DNA of 64,000 bases from Lineolata rhizophorae (taxonomy: Eukaryota > Ascomycota > Dothideomycetes > Lineolatales > Lineolataceae): contig MU001698.1 in NCBI GenBank assembly GCA_010093515.1, positions 186,001-250,000 of the forward strand, in the 5' to 3' direction. Under the pieces are notes generated by a model. It was not told the DNA's origin, did not search any database, and saw only the letters and a list, made by a program, of their open reading frames with translations. The position numbers and the translations under genes are program-made. Of the stretch, positions 52,228 to 61,900 are shown one piece after another. The first letter of the stretch is position 1. Each line of letters begins with the position of its first letter.

Positions 52228-53150
52228 GAGCCCGCAGCTCCCGCCCGCCGCAACCTTCCGACATTTTTGGCCTCTCTTCGGTTGTGTCGCGGCACCCCTG
52301 GTCCCTCACGCCGAACACCCTCACATCTCTCTACCCCGCCCTCCGCCGGAGTTGCTTGCGCTCCGTCCTCCACCGCATTCCGCTCCTACTTTCTGCACCG
52401 CCTTTTCTTTTGTGCGTGCAGTCTGGGCGTGCTCGACAGAGTGTAGCCGGCCGTTCTCTTCCAGAGGTACCTTCCGCGGGTTGCCCGATCGGGCGTAGAC
52501 AGATTCGCGTAGCGAGCGACCTTCGCAAAGCGACTTCGCGACACCGCCGCCACCACGCTCCACCCGCGCCGTCGTAGTCCAGCCAAAGGCCTGCTGGCTT
52601 AGCCTTTGACTCTGTGCAGTCCTGCCGCGGCCCCGCAGCGGTCTGCCACCTCCGTCGCCAACCTCACTGTGCGCTGCGCCGTCCGCCCCTCCGGACCAAG
52701 CTCGACCAGTAGGTAGGCTTTGTAGTGATCGTCGTCATACATCTTGCAGCGTTGTTGCAGCGCCTGTAGGGGAGGCATTCGTTTGTTCATCTCCACTGAC
52801 GGTACGCATTATCGCTCTCCTCAAGGTGCATCTGCGCCGTCGACGACTCCGGCCGCTCAGCGTGCCCCGCCTGTTCCGTCGCTCTGGGCAGGCGCGACCC
52901 AGCCGTCGGCGCACGTGACCTAGTGCGGTGCTGAATAAGCCAACGCCCACCGTTTCGCGTCTAATAAACCTCCCACGCAGGCTGCGACTTCCACCTTGCA
53001 ACCTCCATCCATCACCTCACACTGCGTCTGCGCAACCATCTAAATCCATCGCGCAACCGCCCGTGATACCGTCCGCACACTCTTTGCGCTTTGCGCTTCC
53101 CCAGATAACACCAATACACACGTTTTCAAGCTCTTTTCCTGCGTGGCAAA

Positions 53151-54159
53151 ATGGAGTCCTTGACTACCCATCCGTCTACGGCCCAGCAGGCCAAGGCTTT
53201 CACGTCGCCCGCAAGCCTCTCGTTCCCGGGTGGTGCCGGCGATTTGACGCCTCCGTCTTCCGAGAAGGATGGCGTTCAGCAGAGCAACGGTAAGCCTTCT
53301 ACTTGAAAGATGGCTGTTCGCGCTACGGTGTCTGACGCCGCCGCGCTTATAGGCAACGGCGTGGCTCCTGCCACTCCTGCCGCGACGCCTGCTGCCAACC
53401 AAGGCGTGACTGGCATTGTGCCGACTCTTCAGTAAGTGTTTGGCGCATGCACCTGAAGCAAATGCACAAGGTGGATTTAACACGCGCGTCAAAGGAACAT
53501 CGTCGCCACGGTCAACCTTGATTGCCGTCTTGACCTCAAGACGATCGCTTTGCATGCGCGCAACGCGGAGTACAACCCAAAGGTACTTAGATCCTGACCT
53601 CCGGGTTTCCTGCTGTGTTACACGCGGATGTCTTTGGAGTTGGTAATACTAAACTTCGCGATAGCGTTTTGCTGCCGTGATCATGCGTATTCGCGATCCT
53701 AAGACGACTGCGCTCATCTTCGCCTCTGGCAAGATGGTGGTCACAGGTGCCAAGTCCGAGGATGACTCGAAGCTTGCCTCGCGCAAGTACGCGCGCATCA
53801 TCCAGAAGCTTGGATTCAACGCGAAGTTCACGGACTTTAAGATCCAGAACATTGTGGGCTCTTGCGATATCAAGTTCCCCATCCGCCTTGAGGGTCTCGC
53901 CAGCCGCCATCACAACTTCAGCTCGTACGAGCCTGAGCTCTTCCCGGGTCTCATCTATCGCATGATGAAGCCCAAGATCGTCCTCCTCATTTTCGTGAGC
54001 GGCAAGATCGTCTTGACTGGTGCCAAAGTTCGCGAGGAGATCTATCAGGCCTTCGAGCTGATCTATCCCGTGCTGTCAGGTAAGGACATGGCCTCGTTTG
54101 CAGGTTGCCTGCGCAAATGGACGCTAATGCGACTATTCTCAGACTTTCGCAAGTCTTAA
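53151..54159 (+). CDS. SPT15: TATA-box-binding protein (TBP)
   Basis: Five exons: 53151-53289, 53353-53431, 53495-53582, 53665-54079, 54143-54159; 245 aa, close to yeast TBP (240). The variable N-terminus ([20 protein letters not shown], then an Ala/Pro/Thr stretch) is followed by the two-repeat saddle: [60 protein letters not shown] in repeat 1, and [36 protein letters not shown] in repeat 2, ending YPVLSDFRKS. It nucleates transcription by all three nuclear RNA polymerases. The last exon is only 17 nt (GACTTTCGCAAGTCT plus stop, the first G coming from exon 4). Confidence 0.97.
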
Positions 54160-55319
54160 GTGGCTATTGCGGCTCAAACTTTGACAGACCGATCGGTTCA
54201 CGGCTTGAAATACAGCCTGAAGACCAGACCAAGAACAAAATTAAAAAAAAAAAGTCTTTTCAAACTTTCCCGGTTGCCCCACATGTACTTATACAGGCCG
54301 TTCTCCTTTCAAGCATACCTCTTCGGCCACATCGGTCGGCCTTTCACACGGCTGGTCGGACAACTTCTACCGACGGTCGATTTTCCCTTTGGTACTTTGG
54401 CTTCATGTTCCCAACTTTCTGAGCGTGTTTTCGGTTTCCTTTTCCATTACCCCACTAGTCTGCATTGCATGGTGTTTTGGGGAGTTCGTCGGACGCGGCC
54501 TTCTGCATCTCTGGAGGGATGCTCCAAGTTCTGCATGCCCACCAAAATTGCGCGTTTCTTTTCTTTTCCCACTTCCCCGAATAGAGAGGTTATTACATCT
54601 GAGGCTGCGAGAGCCGCAACCTTTCTTGGCGGCCATTTGCGCGCTGGACGGAATAACGGCTGCCAGCACTAATTGCGTTTCTTCCTGCTTCTTTTTTTTC
54701 TTTCCCTTAATCTACCCTTCAGAGCTTAGTTCAGTAAGGGGGTTAATGGATGGTGGTGAGCGGTCTTTCTCTCTTCTCACGGGTGGTAGTGGACGGAGAG
54801 ATGGAGTGCAGATCGGGCGATGGCTGGCTCAAGCATGATGAGAATGGTTGGTTTGTTTTCTCTTTTGACTGCCTTTTCTCAGATCAGCTGCCCTTCGTAC
54901 GATGGGTTATGGGTGAGCCTGCTCGCCGGTTAAGAGTTCGTCGGCGGCGTTTGCCTGGCTGAATTGGCGAGTTGTGGTTGAGGATTCTGAGTGGTATCCA
55001 TCAATCCTCAGCAGAAAAAAAATTAAGAACTTTCTTCGGGATCGATCGCCGGAAACGGGACTTCAATTCTGCAGATGGTCTTCCAGCAGCAAGGTAGTTA
55101 CCGTACATAGGTTAGATCAAAGGCGGTCTCCTTCATTTCCAGTGGGCATCCATGGCTTGCATGATGAGTGATGTCCAGTGTGCTCATTCGTGATGATGTC
55201 TATTCTACGTGTGCAACTTTATGTCTATTGAGAATGTGCATTTGTACAGTACGTTTACTCATGCCTTGCTTGATACACTTTGACTCTAATACGTTCCACC
55301 AATCCGTTACACGTTCAAC
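54160..55319. other. Convergent intergenic region TBP/oxidase
   Basis: About 1.2 kb of 3' flanks, T-rich with A-runs at 54240-54255. No gene supported. Confidence 0.55.
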
Positions 55320-55957
55320 CTACAACTTACTCCTCTCCTTGGCCATCTCCTCGGCGAGCACCATGCCCTTCCTGCCTCCCCTACTCCCGTCCCCGCTCCA
55401 CTTGACGTCGTCCCCCTCGTCGACCCTCTCCTGCGGCCACGCCCACAGCCTCCTCAGCTTCTCGTCCTCCTCATCCTCGCCGCCGCTCATGATGCGCACC
55501 ACCCTGGCGCCGAGCACGGGCAGGAACTTGAACGCGTGGCCCGAGCCGCCGGTGGCGAGGAAGAGCCCGGCCAGCGAGGGATGGGGCGCGACGAGGAAGT
55601 CGTTGGTCGGCGTGTCGAGGTACCAGCAGACGCGGGCGGAGGCGAAGGGGCGGGCCGCGAGGCCCGGCAGGACGCGCGCGAGGAAGGCGCGCAGGGTGCG
55701 GCGGGCTTCGGGCGGGAGGGCGGCGGCGGGTGTGGGCCGCGTCGGCGGCACGGAGATGCGGATCGTGCCGGCGGCGTCGTCGTCGTCGTCGTCGCCATCC
55801 TCCCAGCCGACCAGATCCGGGTTGCGCACCCGCGTCCAGTTCAGGTAGCCGTAGCCGTGCCGCGCGACCTTGACCTGGGCGCGCGCGTCCGGCGGCACGA
55901 CGAAGACGCCGGCGCCCATGTCGATGGTGGCGGGCATGCGCCTGCGCGCGAGGGCGT

Positions 55958-55995
<38 letters not shown>

Positions 55996-57295
55996 GGCCC
56001 CGCCGGCGCCACGTACGCCATGACCTGGCCCGTCGCGCGCGCGACGCCGCGCAGGTCGACGAGCGCCGGCGTCCACGGCCCTGCCGCCAGCACCGTCGTG
56101 TCGGCGCGCAGGTCGCGCCCGTCGGCGAGCCGCACGCCGACGACGCGGCCCGCGGGGGGGCACGTCTTGCTGCCGGCGCCGTTCCCGCTGGAGGAGGAAA
56201 GACGCCGCTTGACGAGGCAGGCCACGGTGCCCGTGACGAAGACGACGCGCCCGGTGGCGAGGACGCGGGCGTGCAGCCAGCGCATGGCGGCCTCGGCGTC
56301 GGCCCAGCCCGACGCGCGGTTGAGGTAGCCCCAGGAGCCGGCGGGGGCGTCGAGGCCCGAGGCAGCCTGGACGGCCGCGGGCGTGGGGAGCTCGACGACG
56401 GCGGCCGCGGCAGCGGCGTCGCCGGGGCCGGGCTTCGCGGACGAGGGCGAGGAGCCCAGGCCGAAGGCGCCGGCCCAGTAGCGCCAGACCTTGCTTTTGC
56501 CGCCGCCCTTCTTCTTCTTCGTCTTCGCCGGGCGGCCCCAGGTGCCGGCCCAGGCCTCGCCGGCGTGGCTGCGCCCGACAAGGTCGGCCGCCGCCTTCTC
56601 CTCGCCGGGCCGCTTCTCGTCCTTGGGCCCCCAGGTGCCCGCCCAGGCCTCGCCCGCGTGGCTCCGTCCAACGAGCTCTTTGAGCCTCCTCTCCTCGTCC
56701 TCGCCGGGCGCGTCGGCCCCTCCTCCTGCCTTCTGTCCGGCTGCGACCGGAGAGGCGGCGGCGGCGGCGAGCTTGCGCACGTTCTCCAGGCTGGCCGTCA
56801 GGTAGGGGTGTGTGGCGGCGGCCGATGAGGTGAGCACGATGCCGGACTCGTGGTAGGCGTCACGGAGGCCGGGCTCGGTGCGCCAGTGGGCCTGGGCAGA
56901 CTGGGCGAGGGCGCTGTAGAGGGGGTGGGCGTAGTCGGCGCGGATGAGGCGGGAGTTGTCGATCTGGCGTCGAGGATGAGTGTGTATTTGTGTGGTACGG
57001 GGAAGGAAGTTGGAAAGGTATAGCGGAGTTTGTTTGAAGGGAGGAGGAAGCGTGAGTTGGAGGAACGAATATGCCACTGAGTCAGTGAATGGGAACGCAC
57101 GCTGGACGCATCAGGAGCGGGAAAGGGCGCACGGTCGATCAAGGTGATGGAGGTGTGGGCGTATTTGGCATCTTGAGTGAGGCCGTAGGCAGTAGAGAGG
57201 CCAAAGACGCCGGAGCCTACTATTATGATTGAGGAGGGGATGTCGGAGTCGTGAGAAGCGGGGTTGGAAGACGGTGGTGGAGGGGCGGAGCCCAT
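55320..57295 (-). CDS. Peroxisomal FAD-dependent amine oxidase (sarcosine/fructosyl-amine oxidase type)
   Basis: Two exons, 57295-57101 and 56963-55320, with a 137-nt GT-AG intron; 612 aa. The N-terminus carries the dinucleotide motif VGSGVFGLSTAYGL, then DASS/IDNSRLIRADYAHP, a signature of the DAO family. GSWGYLNRASGWADAEAAMRW, VLAAGPWTPALVDL, CWYLDTPTNDFLV and LFLATGGSGHAFKFLP are present. The C-terminus is KERSKL, a PTS1. Expected reaction: oxidation of a secondary amine such as sarcosine or a fructosyl amino acid, making hydrogen peroxide in peroxisomes. Residues 136-250 are an insertion absent from the usual family length, including a 16-residue motif present twice. The gene is divergent from the methyltransferase gene. 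Confidence 0.92.
56535..56675 (-). repeat. Imperfect direct repeat of 48 bp inside the oxidase gene
   Basis: Copies at 56675-56628 and 56582-56535 each encode LVGRSHAGEAWAGTWG with identical protein but several synonymous base differences. They are separated by a Lys/Glu/Ala-rich spacer. Confidence 0.9.
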
Positions 57296-57729
57296 GGTCT
57301 TGTCTGTTGCACCGCAATGAACAGAGTAAGTCCACTCAATTGGCGGACTTGATGTGCTTTGGTTTCAAGACTGGAGTTGCAGATGGAGAAAAGGAACATA
57401 AGCGAGTCATCAGGAGCGGGACGGGGCCTTAAGAACCTCAACGAGGGCGAAAAGAGAGAAAAGGTGGTGGGGAAGTCGATAAGACTTGGCGCGGCCGATT
57501 TCGCAGCGCGTGCATGCTCACGGGTTGGTTGGCCGAGTGGCACGACCCTCGCCGATCCGGCTAATCCCGGCATGCCAGCAGTTTGTCCTCGCCGGCACAG
57601 CTCAACGTCTTCGTCCTCCATTTTCCATCGTCAATTGGAAGCCGGGTAGCGCGTCGAGCCACCGCCGCAACTCATTGCTGCACCTCGTTGCTCATTCGTT
57701 CCCTCTATCCTTCACCACCACCTGCCCAG
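57296..57729. promoter_or_regulatory. 434-bp divergent promoter, oxidase and OMS1-like gene
   Basis: The two start codons point away from each other over 434 bp, the shortest divergent spacer in the window. Shared control is possible. No known motif identified; a tRNA-like fragment at 57523-57540 was rejected. Confidence 0.5.
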
Positions 57730-58977
57730 ATGAGCAACCCCCAAAATGCGTCACCCAGAGCCGCACCACGACGCCCTGCAGCCCGCACACCGCCGCCGCG
57801 GCCCCGTCTCCCCTCCAAGCCCGAGCCCTCCGCGCGTCCCCAGCCGATAAAGCTCCTGCGGCGGCCCTTCCTCCTGCTCGCCGGCGCCAGCGTCTTCGGC
57901 ATGGGTTTCTACATGACGTCTCTGTATGCCAACCTGCGCCGCACCGAAATCTCGTCGTGCAGCGCGTGCGCCTCCGCGCCCACCACCACCACCACCACCA
58001 CCACCTCCTCCTCCTCCTCCTCCCCTCCGGCAGTCCCCCACGACGTCCCCCTCGACGTGACGTCGCGCTACCTCATCCCGGGCTCCGCCTTCGACGCGCA
58101 AGTCGCGACGGCAGAGCGCGTCACGGGGATCCTCGCGCTGCGGCGGAAGCTCGCCGGGCGGGCGCGCGGCCACGTGCTCGAGTCGGCGGCGGGCTCCGGG
58201 CGCAACACGGCCTTCTACGCGGCCGACGAGTTGCGCAGCGCCACCTTCGTCGAGCTGTCGGCGCCCATGCTCGACGCGGCGCGGGCCAAGTGGCGCGCGG
58301 CGCGGCCGGCCGTCGCGCACGCGCGCTTCCTGGCCCGCAGCGTGCTGGGGCCGGTGCCCGGGCCGCCGCCGGGCGCGCCGCCCAGCCTGCGGGCGCGCCG
58401 CTCCGGCAAGGCCCGAGGCGCAGAGGAGGCGAGGCTGCTGGCGGAGGGGCGCGCGGGCAGGGCGGGGGGCGGGCTGGAGCGGGCTGGAGCGGGGGACAGG
58501 GCGCCGGCGGGGCCGGGCGGGGAGGATCCGCGCGAGGCGGAGAGGTACGACACCGTGGTGCAGACGATGGGGCTGTGCTCGACGCCGGAGCCGGATCGGC
58601 TGCTGAGGAGGCTGGGCGAGCTGGTGAGGCGGGACGGGCAGATACTGCTGCTGGAGCACGGGCGCGGGTGGTGGGGTTGGTTGAACCGCTGGCTGGACGT
58701 CTCGGCGCCGGGGCATGCGGACCGGTTCGGGTGCTGGTGGAACAGGGATATCGGAGCGATCGTGGAGAGGAGCGGGCTGGAGGTGGTGGAGGCGCGGAGG
58801 CCGTGGAGGCAGTTGGGGACGACGTGGTTCTTGGTGCTGAGGAGGGGGGAGCGGTTTGATCGGTTGGTGATGGAGGGGCGGTGGGATGAGGACGGGGAGG
58901 AGAAGGAGGGTACGGTGGATGAGAAGAACGGGAGTAGGAAGAAGAGGTGGTGGGAAGGGAGGTTCTCCTCGAGGTGA
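57730..58977 (+). CDS. OMS1: OMS1-like mitochondrial methyltransferase
   Basis: Single exon, 415 aa. The first 45 residues are rich in Arg, Pro and Ala, as in mitochondrial presequences, and precede one membrane helix (FLLLAGASVFGMGFYMTSLY). After a Thr/Ser run the SAM-dependent methyltransferase domain has motif I HVLESAAGSGRNTAFY, then ATFVELSAPMLDAARAKW, RYDTVVQTMGLCSTPEP, and ILLLEHGRGWWGWLNRWLD, all matching the OMS1 family of the inner mitochondrial membrane. Between the second and third blocks is an Arg/Gly/Ala-rich insertion of about 50 residues. In yeast, OMS1 was found as a suppressor of OXA1 defects; its substrate is unclear. Upstream open frame lacks ATG, so 57730 is the start. 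Confidence 0.88.
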   Translation: MSNPQNASPRAAPRRPAARTPPPRPRLPSKPEPSARPQPIKLLRRPFLLLAGASVFGMGFYMTSLYANLRRTEISSCSACASAPTTTTTTTTSSSSSSPPAVPHDVPLDVTSRYLIPGSAFDAQVATAERVTGILALRRKLAGRARGHVLESAAGSGRNTAFYAADELRSATFVELSAPMLDAARAKWRAARPAVAHARFLARSVLGPVPGPPPGAPPSLRARRSGKARGAEEARLLAEGRAGRAGGGLERAGAGDRAPAGPGGEDPREAERYDTVVQTMGLCSTPEPDRLLRRLGELVRRDGQILLLEHGRGWWGWLNRWLDVSAPGHADRFGCWWNRDIGAIVERSGLEVVEARRPWRQLGTTWFLVLRRGERFDRLVMEGRWDEDGEEKEGTVDEKNGSRKKRWWEGRFSSR

Positions 58978-61900
58978 TGGTGTTGATGATACCCTGGTTT
59001 AGTTTTGGATTCTGTCCCTTGGCGAGCATTTGGAGGGAGTTTTATAGCGAGGGCAATCACATGGCTTCTCTCCTCCGCTACACTGCATTTCTCCGTCACA
59101 TGGCATTTTATTCCAACTACCCTGGAGTGCGATATACTCGCTATATGCCTTGGATTGCGATAAATATGATATTTGATGTTGGAGCAACTACAAAATGTCG
59201 GAGCACATTACGTCATAGGAAGCTTAATCCACTCAAAGCTCTCTGTGGCATCCTACACGACTCAGGGGAAAGAGGCTCCTCCAGTATTCTGTGGCTCTTC
59301 GAAGTGTTAAGGCCCTTTTAGGAAAAGAAACACGTCCCCTTCCCACTAGCGCTGCATCCCAGGCACCCAGGCACACAATCTCATTCATCCTGCAGAGATC
59401 GACAGGTTCCAAAGTCGCGGTGCGGCAGCTGCCCAACGGCAAAACCACAGATCCACCACCGATAGATTAACAGTTCTCTCCCTCAGCCGGGAACGTTATT
59501 TACGTGGCACATGATCGGCAAATTGACAAGGAAGGACACGCGGTTACTGTGTATGTAGCACAGTGTGATTTGACGATAGCGGGAATGCTAGCGATTCAGT
59601 TATGATATCACGGCGTCCGCTGGCACTAACATCGCGTTCTTCGGGGATCGGCTTGGGCTGAGCGGCCAGCCCGCCCGCCGGCTGAAAAGGTCGCAACCCA
59701 AGAGACGGGCAGGCAGAGACATCGGGAAAAGCTTGTTGGAGTTGCGAAGGCTCTACCTACTCCGTAGGATGGGGGAGATCGCCGTCAAGACGCTAATGTA
59801 TCGCACGTGACAGGCTTGGGGATGCCCTCCTCTCCTTCCGGAGCCAGCCCGGTTCCGACGCCCTCGCCGAGGCCAGCTATGTCAAAGGCCGCAAGGGACG
59901 CCAGTTCAACGCGCTTCCCGGCCGAGGCCGGCCCGATTGGGGAGCCCGATGCGTGGGTTTTCCACAGCCCGAAAAGACGCGCGCCAGGGTCTTCCATAGC
60001 CCCACAAAAACGTTGTTGGTGGTGGTGGTGGTGGGGCGCCGGAACGCGATGTGAACGTTTTGCGAAACGTCGTTCTCCGGCCGGAGCGCAAGGGGCCTTG
60101 GCTGTGTACAGTAGGTATGTACGTAGTTGTAGTTAGGTTAGGCAGCCCATGTCGGCTTTGCGAGGTCTCGAACGCGCAAGCCAGGACGTCGAGGTGCCGG
60201 CCGCTGCGCCTTGGGAAACGCGCAATGTGCAAGCGGAGCCGAGCGGCGGGAAGAACTGAGTGCCTGGTCGGAGAAATACTGTGCGCTTCGAAGACGACTT
60301 CGATAGCTTCGCGTCGGGGAGACCCTGCGTACTTTGCTAGGCAGGCTAACACGCAGAGCTCTCCGCTATGCTAAGCGCAGAAGCCAGTGACGCCAGCGCG
60401 CAGTCCCGGCTACGTGCTCCGTAATAGCCCGCCCTTGCCGCCGGGCCCAACTCCCGGACCCAGTTCCTGCGCCCCCGACCGATTGGACCTCGGAACTCCC
60501 TGTCCCCCCCCTCCCCCGGCACCACAGCTTTTAGCGCCGCGCCCCCGTTTCTCTCTCTCTCGCCGCCTTGCTTGCCGCCCACTTTTATATTATTATTTTT
60601 TTTTCTTTTCTCGACTGCCCGCCGCTTCGCCGCCTCCCTCGCGGCCTTGTCGCACCGCGGCGCGCCCGCGGGTCGCGCCACCACCCCCTTGCCGACGAAA
60701 GCCGGGCGACGCGACCTGTCGCCTCGCGCGCGGAGGAACAGGGCAGACTGCATCGCGTGTACATACCTAGTGAAAGCGTTGAGTGGTTGACGGGCAGGAC
60801 CAACGAGAGGGGGAGGGGCGTGTGGTGGTGTGTATGTAGCCTGGGGGGCTTGTTGCGCCACCCCTCAGTTGGAGTGCTTCGGTACGTCGTGCGTCCAATG
60901 AGAGCTTGAGCACCGGAGGGAGGCCTGAGAGAGAGAGAGAGAGAGCTAACCTATGGTGTTGCGGCTAGCTGTTCTGGAAGACTTTCGGTGGGCAACTTGG
61001 ATGTTGGGTGGGTGCCTTCTGTGGAGTCACTAGTCTTGCGATTGTCGGAGGCGACGAAAGAGGCGGGAGGCATCACGTGGACCGGTGGTGGAAGATCTGC
61101 GGAAAGTTGCGCACTTCGGGTGAGACAAGAGGGACGCGACAGGCTGCGGAGGTAAGCAGCGCGGTTTTCTTCTCTTGCGGTCGTTGGACATGGAGGTTTG
61201 TGTATATCTTTGTTCCAGCTGGCTTGGGCCCGGGGGCGGGGGGTGGGGGTGGGTGAGGGGCGGTCGGCTTGTGTGCCATGTTGATAACCACCAGAGGCGA
61301 ACAAACGAAACTATGACCAAAAAAAGGGCCGCGAGAGAGACAAAGCTACTAGGTAGCTCAGGCTGAAAGAAAAGCGGCGAACAAAAATAAATAAGGTTAT
61401 CTAAATTGCGACGAACCATGCCTTGAACTTCAGCAGCGCAGGACAGCTAGCAAAACCGGAGATTTCGCTTTTTATTTCTGCGTAAATGCCCGGGAGCGGC
61501 AACTGCGGCTGGAGTAGGCCCCGTATGTAGTACTGCAGGTCACAGCACTGTTTTTCTTTTCTTGACAGGTCGCTCTTCGTTTTCCTTTTTCTCATGCGCG
61601 GTGCTTTTTCGCCTAACGAGGCACTCAGGGGCAAACCACGTTTTTCAGCCTCGAAGCTAAATGCAAGGCTTTGCCTATACAGGAGCCTTGGTACGGAACA
61701 TACTCAGGCAGGTGCTCAAGCGCAGGTACATAGATGGGTCCGGACTCTGGACGCCTGGACTTGTCGCCACGGCGCCGCCCGGCCCGCGCCTCCATTTGTA
61801 TGTACCTATACTCCGTATGTAGTCGCATCGGGCGTTTTCCGCCTTGCCGCGTGTATGGGGCGAACCAAAGAACGACTTGCCGCCAGCCCCAGCCGCGGCG

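Larger units (their letters stand above)
48927..53150. other. 4.2 kb gap before the TBP gene
   Basis: Two parts. Positions 49450-50680 are AT-rich with many stops in all frames. Positions 50900-52900 are strongly GC-rich with long open frames on both strands, none with recognisable protein features. A TATAAA at 52222-52227 and pyrimidine-rich sequence after it suggest a promoter and long leader for TBP. Confidence 0.5.

Noticed and set aside
51309-52373. Open frame of about 350 codons on the minus strand
   Set aside because: Composition effect in GC-rich sequence; Arg/Ala/Pro-rich, no domain, and overlapping open frames exist on the other strand.
55536-56828. Open frame of about 430 codons antisense to the amine oxidase
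   Set aside because: Complement of GC-rich codons; the oxidase on the opposite strand has all expected motifs and a PTS1.
57523-57540. tRNA-like stretch GGTTGGTTGGCCGAGTGG
   Set aside because: Resembles the acceptor and D-arm start of a Ser/Leu tRNA but no anticodon arm or T-loop follows.
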